The translations under genes were made by a program, and so were the position numbers. The notes beneath the pieces are model-generated. The model saw only the letters and a program-made list of their open reading frames with translations, was not told where the DNA came from and did no database searches. From NCBI GenBank assembly GCA_034506175.1, contig JAPDQB010000027.1:1-64000 (forward strand): 64,000 nucleotides of DNA, read 5' to 3'. This document shows, in pieces, positions 43,283-52,345 of the stretch. The stretch comes from a candidate division KSB1 bacterium. Its GTDB lineage: Bacteria > Zhuqueibacterota > Zhuqueibacteria > Zhuqueibacterales > Zhuqueibacteraceae. Numbering within the stretch: the stretch's first letter is position 1; every line of letters starts with the position of its first letter.

Positions 43283-43588
43283 TTATCTCCTACGTGTCCA
43301 AGCATCAATAAATTTCGGCGGTTTAGGAATGTAAACCGTGATAATTGCGACTTTGTCGCGTCGCCAGCCACAAACAACATGTATTGGGCGGTGATTGACA
43401 AAACCCAAAATCAGGCAACTTTCACCTCGCCCCGTATCTTGATAATGCTCCAAAATTTCATCATTTAAAATTGCAGCTTGAATTTCGGCAATATCAATCG
43501 ACTCGTCCGCAGCCTCTTCCTCCGCATGGTTGCTGAGGAAAAATTCGTTTGTCCGAACTTTCTGTTTGATAATGTCGATGTCCATCAT
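43283..43588 (-). CDS. DUF4258 protein, likely toxin of a YgiT pair
   Basis: 101 residues. Pattern: RTNEFFLSNHAEEEAADESI, IDIAEIQAAILNDEILEHYQ, SCLILGFVNHRPIHVVCGW, RDKVAIITVYIPKPPKF. DUF4258 proteins share the RelE-like/MqsR-like fold and are predicted RNases. The conserved His (SNHA) and Tyr (VYIP) are present. It is translated just before the YgiT zinc finger gene. A second TA pair lies 400 nt downstream. Confidence 0.85.
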   Translation of the reverse strand: MMDIDIIKQKVRTNEFFLSNHAEEEAADESIDIAEIQAAILNDEILEHYQDTGRGESCLILGFVNHRPIHVVCGWRRDKVAIITVYIPKPPKFIDAWTRRR

Positions 43589-43668
43589 CTTTTAATTCCC
43601 CTTTTTCAAAAGTAATGATAATTTGGATGCGTGTCAATAGCAGCCAATAGATTTTGAATTATAAAGGA

Positions 43669-44589
43669 TCAAAAATTATCGATTCTCAATTGCCTCACAA
43701 GATTACCAATGTTATGCAAATTCTTGGAAGCAAGATACTCTCGCAACCCCTCTGCCACCGTCACCCCGGTTCGCGGATCGACAAAATTTGCCGTGCCGAT
43801 TTGCACCGCCGTCGCGCCGGCGAGGAAAAATTCCACAGCGTCCTGCCAGCTCATGATGCCGCCGATGCCGATAACGGGGATTTTCACCGCGCGCACCGTC
43901 TCGTAAACTTTTGCCAATGCCACCGGTTTGATTGCCGGGCCGGAATAGCCGCCGATAACCGTGTTGAGGCGCGGCCGCCAGCTTGCAATATCGATCGCCA
44001 TGCCGGTCAGCGTGTTGATGAGCGACACCGCATCCGCGCCGCCGGCCTCCGCGGCTTTGGCAATTTCACTCACGCGCGTCACATTCGGCGTCAACTTTGG
44101 AATTACCAGCCGTTTCGTCAAATCGCGAATCATGCGCGTGGCGTGCTCGGTGATTTCGGCTTTTTGGCTGAATTCCAAGCCACCTTCTTTTACATTCGGA
44201 CAAGAAAAGTTTAATTCATAACCGGCGATGCCCTCGTGCGCCTCGAGCAGGCGCGCCACTTCCACGTACTCGTCGAGACTGCGCCCGGCGATGTTGACGA
44301 TGATGGGCACGCCGAGCGTTCGCAAGAAGGGCAATTTTTCGGCAACGAAGTTTTGCGCGCCGACGTTTTGCAAGCCGATGGAGTTGAGCAGCCCGGCGGT
44401 TGTCTCGAAGAGCCGCGGCGGCGGGTTACCGCGGCGCGGCTCGGCGCCGATGGATTTGGTGATAATCGCGCCGAGCCCGGTCAAATCGACCAAGTCCGCG
44501 GCTTCCTGGCCGTAGCCAAACGTTCCGGAGGCCACGAACACCGGCGTGGGAAATTCGAGGCCGCGGATTTTTATTTTTAATTCGGCCAT
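43669..44589 (-). CDS. pyrD: Dihydroorotate dehydrogenase, class 1B catalytic subunit
   Basis: 306 residues. FMN-barrel motifs are SGTFGYGQEAADLVDLTG, GLQNVGAQNFV, LNFSCPNVKEGG with catalytic Cys130 (class 1 uses Cys; SCPNVKxGG is the 1B signature), PKLTPNV, SLINTLTGMAID, GGYSGPAIKPVAL and IGIGGIMSWQDAVEF. It oxidises dihydroorotate to orotate in pyrimidine synthesis. Class 1B enzymes need the PyrK electron-transfer subunit; pyrK is not adjacent in the window. Confidence 0.95.
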   Translation of the reverse strand: MAELKIKIRGLEFPTPVFVASGTFGYGQEAADLVDLTGLGAIITKSIGAEPRRGNPPPRLFETTAGLLNSIGLQNVGAQNFVAEKLPFLRTLGVPIIVNIAGRSLDEYVEVARLLEAHEGIAGYELNFSCPNVKEGGLEFSQKAEITEHATRMIRDLTKRLVIPKLTPNVTRVSEIAKAAEAGGADAVSLINTLTGMAIDIASWRPRLNTVIGGYSGPAIKPVALAKVYETVRAVKIPVIGIGGIMSWQDAVEFFLAGATAVQIGTANFVDPRTGVTVAEGLREYLASKNLHNIGNLVRQLRIDNF

Positions 44590-44933
44590 AACGTGGATTG
44601 TACCATCACCGGATTGGAAACTTCCATCTTGATTTTAATATTGCCTCGCCTTCTTGAAAAAAATTTCATTGCTCCGGCGCGGGAAAGAAAACAACGCCGT
44701 GTTCATCGATATGCCGTTTTAAATTATCGCTGGAAGCATCTTAAAGATTATAATGAATTTTTCGGTTCAAAGCAATTTTTATGTAGATCAACTCAAATTC
44801 AAAATCAACTCAAAATCCGTCAAAAATAAACTTGTTTCTCAGGCTTTTTTAGTTTATTTTTAGAACCTGGTATAATTGCGGACCTGCGCAGGCGGTCCAT
44901 TCGTGAGAAGTTACTTCAGCAGGAAGATGAAAC
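44590..44933 (+). promoter_or_regulatory. 344-nt divergent spacer with an extended -10 promoter for phosphofructokinase
   Basis: The strip is AT-rich and separates pyrD (minus) from the phosphofructokinase gene (plus). TGG-TATAAT (44868-44876) is an extended -10 box with perfect consensus, about 58 nt before the start codon; the -35 region is poor. AGGA lies just upstream of the ATG. No gene is seen in the strip. Confidence 0.55.
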
Positions 44934-46259
44934 ATGAGCACGCAACATAAAAAACTGGCGATTCTGGTCGGCGGCGGGCCGGCCCCGGGAATCAACAGCG
45001 TCATCGGCGCCGCGACGATTCGCAGCATTCTCAGCGGCGTGGAAGTCATCGGCATTCGCGACGGCTTCAAATGGATCATGCAGGGGGAAATCGACAAAAC
45101 CAGGGAGCTGACCATCGAAAAGGTGAGCCGGATTCATTTTCGCGGCGGCTCGTACATCGGCATTTCGCGCTCCAATCCGACCAAAGATCCGAAGCTGCTC
45201 GAAACCACGGTGACGTCATTGCTGCGATTGAATGTCGACAAGCTGATCACCATCGGCGGCGACGACACGGCGTTTTCCGCGCTCAAGCTGGAGCAAATGG
45301 CCAACGGCCGCATTCACGTCGTGCACGTGCCGAAAACGATTGACAACGATCTGGATTTGCCGCTCGGCATGCACACCTTCGGTTTTCAAACCGCGCGCCA
45401 CCTCGGCGTGGACATCGTCAAAAATTTGATGGTCGATGCGCAAACCACTTCGCGCTGGTATTTCATCGTGGCGATGGGGCGCAAAGCCGGCCATCTGGCG
45501 CTGGGCATCGGCAAAGCCGCCGGCGCAACTTTGACATTGATTCCCGAAGAGTTTACTGAAGGCAAACTGCGGTTATCGAGATTGGTCGATATTCTCGCCG
45601 GCGCGATTATCAAGCGTCTGAGCTACGGTCGTCCCGATGGCGTCGCGGTTTTGGCGGAAGGCCTGGTCGAGATTCTTGATCCACAGGATTTAAAAGTGCT
45701 GATGGATATCGAGCGGGACGCACATGATAACATTCGTCTGGCCGAAGTCAATTTTGGCGAAATTCTCAAATATGAAGTTCAAAAACGCCTGAAAGAATTT
45801 AATCTCAAACCGACGATTGTAGCGAAGAACATCGGCTACGAGCTGCGCTGCGCCGATCCGATTCCCTTCGACATGGAATACACACGCGATCTGGGCTTTT
45901 GCGCGGCGCGCTTCATTCTCGATGGCGGCAACGCCGCGATGGTTTCGATTCAGAACGGCCGCTTCGTGCCGATGTATTTCAAGGATATTCTCGATCCCAA
46001 GACCGGCAAAACCCGCGTGCGGATGGTTGACATCGATTCGGAGTACTATGGCATCGCGCGGCGGTACATGATTCGCCTCTCCGAGGACGATTTTGACGAT
46101 CCGCACGAGCTGGCCAAATATGCCGCCACCGCCGGCATTTCGTTGGAGGAGTTTCGCAGACAGTTTCATTATCTGGTGGAACCGGCGAAACCATCCGGCG
46201 ACAAAAAGATTCCCGCTGCCGCCAAGACGGAAAAACAAATGAAAGTCGAAATGGAGTAA
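44934..46259 (+). CDS. Pyrophosphate-dependent 6-phosphofructokinase
   Basis: 441 residues. The nucleotide/PPi loop starts ILVGGGPAPGINSVIGAA. The key motifs are GGDDTAFSA (Asp111 where ATP enzymes have Gly) and PKTIDNDLDLP (Lys134 where ATP enzymes have Gly). Both are the known determinants of PPi use. The family block MGRKAGHLALGIGKA and the sugar-phosphate site near GYELRCADP are present. It reversibly converts fructose-6-P and PPi to fructose-1,6-bisP, which saves ATP in glycolysis. Specificity is inferred from those two residues. The C-terminal 30 residues are a charged tail. Confidence 0.92.
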   Translation: MSTQHKKLAILVGGGPAPGINSVIGAATIRSILSGVEVIGIRDGFKWIMQGEIDKTRELTIEKVSRIHFRGGSYIGISRSNPTKDPKLLETTVTSLLRLNVDKLITIGGDDTAFSALKLEQMANGRIHVVHVPKTIDNDLDLPLGMHTFGFQTARHLGVDIVKNLMVDAQTTSRWYFIVAMGRKAGHLALGIGKAAGATLTLIPEEFTEGKLRLSRLVDILAGAIIKRLSYGRPDGVAVLAEGLVEILDPQDLKVLMDIERDAHDNIRLAEVNFGEILKYEVQKRLKEFNLKPTIVAKNIGYELRCADPIPFDMEYTRDLGFCAARFILDGGNAAMVSIQNGRFVPMYFKDILDPKTGKTRVRMVDIDSEYYGIARRYMIRLSEDDFDDPHELAKYAATAGISLEEFRRQFHYLVEPAKPSGDKKIPAAAKTEKQMKVEME

Positions 46260-46338
46260 ATAATCCGGCGTCATGAAAATCATGCGGGTGGTATTCCCGC
46301 CTTTCATGGCGCCGGTTGTTCGATTGCCGGGAAGAGGA

Positions 46339-47223
46339 ATGTGGTTCGTTCATAAGTATACAAAGAGATTTTTGCTTGTTGCTGTCATGTTGTGGTGCGG
46401 TTGCGCGGGACGCCAGGTTGCGATTCTTGATCGGCCGCTGCCGCCGATTCAACCTGCGGCCAATGCGGCGGCGTTGAATAAGGAAGCCGAAGGGCTTTGG
46501 GCGCAGCGCGGTGATCCGCAAAAAGCGCGGCAAGCGCTGGAGGCATATAAACGCGCGTATGCCGTCAACCCCAGCCAGGCTGTCGGCACGAGTTTGTCGC
46601 GCGCCTATTATTTCGTCGGTTATTACGTCGAAACCGATCCGGTCGCGCAGGATTCGCTGTTTTTGCGCGGCGCGGAAATCGGCGAGCGGGTGTTGTCGCT
46701 GAACGAAAAATTCCGCATTGCCTACCGCAAAACAAAGGATGAGAAGCAAGCGCTCAGCGTTCTGGACGCGAGTTGGACGCCGGCAATTTATTGGACCGGC
46801 GCCAATCTCGAACAATGGGCAAGCACCAAAGGCATGGGCGTGCGCTATGGCAACAAGGGACGGATTGAAGCTTACATGAGTCGCGTGCGTGAGCTTGATC
46901 CGAAATTTTTTCACGGCGCGACGCATCGTTTCTTCGGCGTCTTGCCGACGCAAGGCCGCGCGCCCTTTGTCAAGATCGATAAGGCCAGGGAAGAATTCGA
47001 GAAGGCAATCACAGACTGGCCGGATTTTCTCGGCAACAAACGCTTGTATGCCGAGACCTATGCCGTGAAAAAGAAAGACCGCGCCTTGTTCATCCGGCTT
47101 TTGCAGGAAGTTGTCAATGCCAGGATCGATAAAGTGCCGGAGATCGCGGCAGAAAATAAATACGAGCAAGCCCGCGCGCGAAAGTTGCTGGCGGAAATCG
47201 ACAGCTATTTTGAGAAAAAGTGA
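46339..47223 (+). CDS. TRAP transporter TatT-type helical lipoprotein
   Basis: 294 residues from ATG 46339. A signal sequence ends in MLWCGC, a lipobox-like site. The mature part is all helical, with TPR-like repeats: LNKEAEGLWAQRGDPQKARQ, ALEAYKRAYAVNPSQAVGTS, YWTGANLEQWASTKGMGVRY, ATHRFFGVLPTQGRAPFVKI. It matches the TatT (Tp0956-like) family, which associates with TRAP transporters to deliver a ligand in the periplasm. No TRAP permease genes are in the window. A related protein is at 21489. Confidence 0.82.
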   Translation: MWFVHKYTKRFLLVAVMLWCGCAGRQVAILDRPLPPIQPAANAAALNKEAEGLWAQRGDPQKARQALEAYKRAYAVNPSQAVGTSLSRAYYFVGYYVETDPVAQDSLFLRGAEIGERVLSLNEKFRIAYRKTKDEKQALSVLDASWTPAIYWTGANLEQWASTKGMGVRYGNKGRIEAYMSRVRELDPKFFHGATHRFFGVLPTQGRAPFVKIDKAREEFEKAITDWPDFLGNKRLYAETYAVKKKDRALFIRLLQEVVNARIDKVPEIAAENKYEQARARKLLAEIDSYFEKK

Positions 47224-47330
47224 AAAAAAGAGGCGTGTTTTCGCTGGCGCAAGCGCGCAACCATCCACGCTTGGATTGCGTATGATGTCTATCATCTTGA
47301 GCCAATCATTATTCGAGGAATCATTCTTTC

Positions 47331-48896
47331 ATGCAAAGACTCGTCACGTTGTTTTTGGGGATTGCCGGGCTTTTTGTTGCCGCCGGCAGTTATTATAATA
47401 CCCCGCCGCGTGAGGCGCTGGAGGCCATTCGCGCCGGCGACATTCGCCAACACATCAATTTTCTCGCCTCGGATTCTCTCAAAGGCCGCAACACGCCAAG
47501 CCCGGAGTTGGATCGCGCCGCCGACTACATTGCCGGTGAATTCAAACGCTACGGCCTCAAGCCGGTGAACGGCAGCTATTTTCATCCCTTTAACGTGAGC
47601 ATCGTTCAACTTGGCCAAGAAAATGCGCTGATCGTGACGGCCGCCGGACGCGAAGTTGCTTACAACATCAAATCGGATTATATGCCGTTCGATATGACGG
47701 CGAGCAAGGACGTCACCGCCTCGTTGGTGTTTGCGGGATACGGCATTTCCGCGCCGGAATACGGCTACGACGATTATGCCGGCCTTGACGTGAAGGGGAA
47801 AATCGTTCTTGTCATGCGCCACGAACCCGGCGAAAGAGATCCGGCCAGTCCGTTCAACGGCGACAGAGAAACCGATCATTCACAAGTTTCGACGAAGGTG
47901 CAAAACGCCATCGACCGCGGCGCTGCCGGGCTTTTGGTGATCACGGATCCGGCCAATCACCGCAGCCTGGCGCCGCGCGGTTTTCCCTGGCCCTCGCTTT
48001 ACGAGGGCATTCCCGACGACGCGCTGCCATTGACCCTGTCTCTGGCCGAAAAAGAAAAGATTCCGGTAGCGCAAGTCGGCGAAACCGTGATACAACAAAT
48101 CTTCGGCAGCGTCGACACGTTGCGCCAGTGGCAGCAGCAGATCGATCGTACCAACAAACCCCGGTCAATCGTGCTGCCGCAGGTGCAGGTTCGTTTGCAA
48201 ACCACGACGAACCCGATTGTGCAACCCACGCGCAACGTCGTCGGCCTGATCGAAGGCGCCGATCCGAAATTGAAAAAAGAAATCGTCGTGATCGGCGCGC
48301 ATTACGATCACGTCGGCTATATCAAGCAACATCAAGAAGGCGAAGATTACATTTATAACGGCGCCGACGACAACGCTTCGGGAACGAGCGCGGTGCTGGC
48401 GATTGCCAAAGCTTTTGGCGCTGCCAGGCCGAAGCCGAAACGCAGCGTGCTGCTGATGACCTTTGCGGGAGAGGAGAAAGGCTTGTTCGGCTCACGCGCC
48501 TATGTCGAGCAGCCGCTGTTCCCGCTCGAAAATACGGTGGCGATGCTGAATCTCGACATGGTCGGCCGCAACGCGCCGGATTCGGTTTCGATCGGCGGCA
48601 ACACGCGCAGCCCGGATTTGGCGAAAATTAACGAAGAAGAAAATCGCGCCGTCGGCCTGCGGCTTGACTATTCGATTGAAGAATTTCATAATCGCAGCGA
48701 TCAATACAATTTCGCCCGCAAGCAAATCCCCTTTTTGTTTTATTTTACCGGCCTGCATGCCGATTATCACCGGCTGGGCGATCACGCCGATAAAATCAAC
48801 GAGAATAAAGTCGCCAAAATCGCCACGCTGGCCTTTCGAGTGGCCTGGCGCGCCGCAAACACCGAGCAGCGCTTTCGGCTGGTCGAGCCGCAATAG
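47331..48896 (+). CDS. Secreted M28 family zinc aminopeptidase with PA domain
   Basis: 521 residues. The signal peptide covers about 1-19. After a helical region (HINFLASDSLKGRNTPSPEL) a PA insert runs about 110-260 (AGYGISAPEYGYDDYAGLDV, GAAGLLVITDP). The M28 core has VIGAHYDHVG, YNGADDNASGTSAVLAIA, MTFAGEEKGLFGSRAY, LNLDMVGRN and LHADYHRLGD, giving the full set of two-zinc ligands (His, Asp, Glu, Asp, His) and the catalytic Glu pair. It probably acts outside the cytoplasm on peptides. A weak ribosome site precedes the ATG; the gap to the TatT gene is about 110 nt. Confidence 0.93.
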   Translation: MQRLVTLFLGIAGLFVAAGSYYNTPPREALEAIRAGDIRQHINFLASDSLKGRNTPSPELDRAADYIAGEFKRYGLKPVNGSYFHPFNVSIVQLGQENALIVTAAGREVAYNIKSDYMPFDMTASKDVTASLVFAGYGISAPEYGYDDYAGLDVKGKIVLVMRHEPGERDPASPFNGDRETDHSQVSTKVQNAIDRGAAGLLVITDPANHRSLAPRGFPWPSLYEGIPDDALPLTLSLAEKEKIPVAQVGETVIQQIFGSVDTLRQWQQQIDRTNKPRSIVLPQVQVRLQTTTNPIVQPTRNVVGLIEGADPKLKKEIVVIGAHYDHVGYIKQHQEGEDYIYNGADDNASGTSAVLAIAKAFGAARPKPKRSVLLMTFAGEEKGLFGSRAYVEQPLFPLENTVAMLNLDMVGRNAPDSVSIGGNTRSPDLAKINEEENRAVGLRLDYSIEEFHNRSDQYNFARKQIPFLFYFTGLHADYHRLGDHADKINENKVAKIATLAFRVAWRAANTEQRFRLVEPQ

Positions 48897-48950
48897 GCAA
48901 ATGTTGCTCGCGGATGAATAATCAAATCACTTTACATTTTTGGAGGAAAT

Positions 48951-49805
48951 ATGCGTTTTAGAAAATTGTTGACGATTTCGGTTGGTGTGACGCTGGCGAG
49001 CCTGCTGGCAACGCTGGCGGTTGGCGCCGGCAATGCTTACAAGCTGGGTTATCGCATGAAAAAAGGCCAGCGCCTGAAATACAAAACCACGATGAATGTG
49101 CAAAATTCGATGGAGATGCAGGGCCGGGAGATGACGAGCGGCTCCGAGGCCGTGAGCGTGCTCCGCCTCGAGGTCGAAGAGGTCGGCAAGAACGGCAACG
49201 TCACATTTGTTTATGCGCTCGATTCGCTGAACGTGACGGTTAAAACGCCGCAAGGCGAACAAACCATTCAAAATCCCGAAGGCATGATCGGCAAGCGCAC
49301 GCGCCAACTCATCACGGCGGCCGGCAAAAAGCTCAAAACGGTTGAGGTGGATAGCATGAAGCTTCCCAGCGCTTTGGCGCAAAGCGGCGGCCGGCGGCCG
49401 GCTTTCAGCTTGATCGAGCTTGCCGAAAAAGAAGTGAAAACCGGCGACTCGTGGACGGCGAGCACGGCGGATACGAACGCGCAGTCTGGCGGCCAAATCA
49501 TCGTGACGGCCAACACGACCTACACCGTTGCAGGTGAAGTTGACACATTGGGTTATAAATGCCTGCGCATCGGCTACAGCGGCAAAATCAACCTCAAGGG
49601 CACCGGCGTCAACATGGGCATGAATTTTTCCGTCGACGGCGAAGGCCCGAACAACGGCACGGCTTACTTCGCGCCAAAAGAAGGCCTGTTGGTCGCCGTG
49701 GTTGGAACGTCGGATTTGGAAACCACCATTGCGCTGACCGGGCAAATGAGCATGACGATTCCGCAATCGACCGCCAGCAAGGTGGCCATCGTGCTGGTCA
49801 AATAA
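48951..49805 (+). CDS. Secreted protein of unknown function (DUF6263-like)
   Basis: 284 residues, GGAGG 6 nt upstream of ATG 48951. A signal peptide ends near LAVGAGNA. The mature part is beta-rich, with strands such as YKLGYRMKKGQRLKYKTTMN, VSVLRLEVEEVGKNGNVTFV, LIELAEKEVKTGDSWTAST and LNLKGTGVNMGMNFSVDGEG-like segments. The pattern 'L-x-Y-x-x-x-x-G-x-x-x-x-Y-x' resembles DUF6263 proteins, which have no known activity. It follows the peptidase and may be co-transcribed. Confidence 0.7.
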   Translation: MRFRKLLTISVGVTLASLLATLAVGAGNAYKLGYRMKKGQRLKYKTTMNVQNSMEMQGREMTSGSEAVSVLRLEVEEVGKNGNVTFVYALDSLNVTVKTPQGEQTIQNPEGMIGKRTRQLITAAGKKLKTVEVDSMKLPSALAQSGGRRPAFSLIELAEKEVKTGDSWTASTADTNAQSGGQIIVTANTTYTVAGEVDTLGYKCLRIGYSGKINLKGTGVNMGMNFSVDGEGPNNGTAYFAPKEGLLVAVVGTSDLETTIALTGQMSMTIPQSTASKVAIVLVK

Positions 49806-49929
49806 ATCTTCTTGGTATTTGATATTTTTTTCGGTAAAATAGTAACGTGGCAAATGGGGGGATGAAGCAAGTTGGAATGATTAAGGCATGCAACGAAAAA
49901 GGCGAAAGTCATTTTTGTGAGGTAAGCTT

Positions 49930-50241
49930 ATGGCGCTGAAAAAAGCTCAACACCTTTTTATTGGCAAGCGCAGCCACGTGAAAGAGGTCGAAAAAGAACT
50001 TAGAGAGAGTAACGATCCGATCGTGCGCCGTCTCGTCGAAGAACATGGGATGGAGCGCGATGAAGCGATTAAAGAGTGGGCGCGTTGGTTGGTCGGCATG
50101 GAAAAGGCTTTTCGCACCAAGCCGCTTTTCCCCGAGTTGGAAATGCCGGAGTGGCAGAAGCAGCTCAGAGTTAGTTGGGTTGACAAAAAAAATCATAACC
50201 GAAAGAAGCCGGCATTCCGAAAAAAGATGACGAAACACTAA
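49930..50241 (+). CDS. Small basic protein paired with the TIR-like gene
   Basis: 103 residues. Start ATG 49930 follows a GAGG. It is helical and strongly charged: KRSHVKEVEKELRESNDPIV, RRLVEEHGMERDEAIKEWAR, WLVGMEKAFRTKPL, with a Lys-rich tail (NHNRKKPAFRKKMTKH). No motif is recognised. It ends 9 nt before the next gene, so the two are surely co-transcribed. It may be an adaptor or inhibitor of the TIR-like protein. Confidence 0.65.
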   Translation: MALKKAQHLFIGKRSHVKEVEKELRESNDPIVRRLVEEHGMERDEAIKEWARWLVGMEKAFRTKPLFPELEMPEWQKQLRVSWVDKKNHNRKKPAFRKKMTKH

Positions 50242-50250
50242 ACTTTGCCC

Positions 50251-50955
50251 ATGGCCGACTTTTTAAAATCCGGCATTTTGAATGATTTGGCACAAGCGCT
50301 TTTCGAGCTGCACAACTACCAGCGTATTAGTCGCCAGCTTTATGATGCGCTATCGAAGCCCCGTATTCTGCGCGCCATTGCCGATGAATTGCTTTTCAGG
50401 GAAAAATATGAGCTTCAAAAGTTCGACTTGCGCTTCGAGCGGATATCCATGAAAGCCATGGATGGTGAGGAATTCCACTTTGTGCGTATTCTATTCAAAA
50501 GCGACCTCGCTCAAATTCCCAAATGGCGCCTAAAAGTTTTTCTCGGTCACCGCTTCGTCGATCATATCACTCAACCCCTCCGTTTCAATCTCGCGCGAAT
50601 CTTGGATCCTTACGGCATAAAATTGACGTTAGCCGGGCAGGAGGCGGCCTCCGAGCCGGTGTTATCCGACATTGTCAAAAAGCTCCGTGCTGCGGACTTT
50701 GCCATTTTCGACAATCGCGAAACCGAAACAAAACCAAATGTCTATATCGAAATCGGCATGAGCCTCATCCTGAAATTGCCGTTCATCGTTTGCGATTACC
50801 GCGACCCCAGGCGTCCCGATTTCGATCCCCTTCCTTCCGACCTCAGCGGATTTCTCACCGTACGATATCCCGATTACAAATCTTTATTCACCGAATTGGC
50901 GTTGAAACTGCCCAGTTTCATTTACCAGCGTGTGCGTCCGATCAAACGCCGATGA
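50251..50955 (+). CDS. TIR-like/nucleoside deoxyribosyltransferase-like protein
   Basis: 234 residues from ATG 50251 (TTG 50245 also possible). An N-terminal helical part (about 1-90) is followed by a Rossmann-type domain: KVFLGHRFVDHITQPLRFNL (about 95-114), DIVKKLRAADFAIFDNRETE (about 140-159), KPNVYIEIGMSLILKLPFIV (about 161-180). The 'aDfaIfD...PNVyxEiGms...lPfi' pattern is that of TIR-like/CAP12 and 2-deoxyribosyltransferase proteins, where the Glu (Glu167 here) is catalytic for NAD or nucleoside glycosidic cleavage. Function is unproven; see the findings. Confidence 0.65.
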   Translation: MADFLKSGILNDLAQALFELHNYQRISRQLYDALSKPRILRAIADELLFREKYELQKFDLRFERISMKAMDGEEFHFVRILFKSDLAQIPKWRLKVFLGHRFVDHITQPLRFNLARILDPYGIKLTLAGQEAASEPVLSDIVKKLRAADFAIFDNRETETKPNVYIEIGMSLILKLPFIVCDYRDPRRPDFDPLPSDLSGFLTVRYPDYKSLFTELALKLPSFIYQRVRPIKRR

Positions 50956-51067
50956 TGAGTGTCGAGACACGCGGCGTTTTTACTGCCATCGCAATTCTGC
51001 GCTTGCATTTCCCGCCAATTATCGTTAAATTGCCGAAACCACCATAAACCATAATTTGTTGTCGCGC

Positions 51068-52285
51068 ATGAAGAGACGCTATTTTTTTCTCGGCCTGGCC
51101 TTTCTCATCGGCTGCGCCAGCCAAAAACAATCTGTTGCGCCGTTGCCGCCGATCGCGCCGCTGCTGGCGCTGCAAATCGAGCCGGCTTCATTGGCGCTGC
51201 TATCCCCGGCCAAACTCGAAACGCCGGCGCCCGCCGCTTTTTCACTCGTGGCGGTCGGTGATGTCATGCTCGGCTCGTGGGTTGTCGCGCGTCTCGATGG
51301 CTCGGGCTCCGCTTATCCATTTGAAGCAACCAAGCACATTTTGCGCGCGGCTGATTTCGCCATCGCCAATCTCGAAGCGCCGTTTACCGATCGCGGCGAG
51401 CAGGTTAAAGACAAGAAGTTTACTTTTCGCGTTCCGCCCAGACACGCGCGCGGCTTGAAAGAAAGCGGCTTTGACATTTTGCATCTTGCCAACAATCACA
51501 TTCTCGATTTCGGGCCGGAGGGGCTTTTTGACACGATGGCGACGCTGGACAGTTTATCGTTGTTATATGTCGGCGCGGGAGAAAATATCGCGGCGGCCTT
51601 TGCGCCGGTGATCGTCGAACGCGAAAATGTGAATAATGAAAAATTGCGTTTCGGCTTTCTCGGCTTTTCGATGACGCATCCCGAAGAATTTTATGCCGGC
51701 AAAAACAAGCCGGGAACGGCGTTTCCATTTTGGGAGCGCTATCTTGCGGCGCTGGATTCGCTCGCGCCGAAGGTCGATATCATGATCGTCTCGTTTCACT
51801 GGGGCGCGGAAAAAATGGTCACGCCCAAAGCGTATCAAATCGACATGGCGCATGCGGCGATTGATCGCGGCGCCGACATCGTCATCGGCCATCATCCGCA
51901 CGTTTTGCAAGGCCTCGAATTGTACCGCTCGCGGCCAACGGCGCGGCAAGGCTTGATCGCCTATTCTCTCGGAAATTTTGCCTTTGGCAGCTACAGTCCA
52001 AGCTCCCGCACCAGCATCATCTTGAAATGCGTCGTCGATGCCGACGGCGTGCTGTACGCACGATGTTTCCCCATCAACGTTTTCAATGACGAAGTCGAAT
52101 TTCAGCCGCAGCTTCTCCAAGGCCAAGCCGCCACCGCTGTCATTGATTCGCTCAATGCATTGTCTCGGCATCTGAATTTTGGCCAAAACATCATATCGGC
52201 GGAGGGAATTATTGTTCCACTCAACGGCGACCCGGCCGCAGCGGCAAAAGCGGATGAACCGCCCGATCTCTCCACGAAGTATTGA
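51068..52285 (+). CDS. CapA family lipoprotein (poly-gamma-glutamate/PgsA type)
   Basis: 405 residues from ATG 51068. Lipobox LIGCAS follows a short signal. The metallophosphatase-like CapA domain shows VAVGDVMLGSWV, FAIANLEAPFTDRG, LHLANNHILDFGPEGL, IVSFHWGAEKM, DIVIGHHPHVLQGLELY and YSLGNFAFGS. In Bacillus the homologue helps make or transport poly-gamma-glutamate; in other bacteria the role of lone CapA proteins is unknown. No capB or capC is near. It should be anchored on the outside of the inner membrane. Confidence 0.9.
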   Translation: MKRRYFFLGLAFLIGCASQKQSVAPLPPIAPLLALQIEPASLALLSPAKLETPAPAAFSLVAVGDVMLGSWVVARLDGSGSAYPFEATKHILRAADFAIANLEAPFTDRGEQVKDKKFTFRVPPRHARGLKESGFDILHLANNHILDFGPEGLFDTMATLDSLSLLYVGAGENIAAAFAPVIVERENVNNEKLRFGFLGFSMTHPEEFYAGKNKPGTAFPFWERYLAALDSLAPKVDIMIVSFHWGAEKMVTPKAYQIDMAHAAIDRGADIVIGHHPHVLQGLELYRSRPTARQGLIAYSLGNFAFGSYSPSSRTSIILKCVVDADGVLYARCFPINVFNDEVEFQPQLLQGQAATAVIDSLNALSRHLNFGQNIISAEGIIVPLNGDPAAAAKADEPPDLSTKY

Positions 52286-52345
52286 AAGGCGCTACGTTTT
52301 CATCTCAAAAAAACTTTTGGCAACGAAAATTTTTTGAGGGGTAGC

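Noticed and set aside
44593..44829. 78-codon frame in the pyrD/phosphofructokinase spacer
   Set aside because: AT-rich, no ribosome site and no motif; more likely promoter-containing spacer.
45979..47295. 438-codon minus-strand frame opposite the phosphofructokinase end and the TatT gene
   Set aside because: No family motifs; both plus-strand genes are clear.
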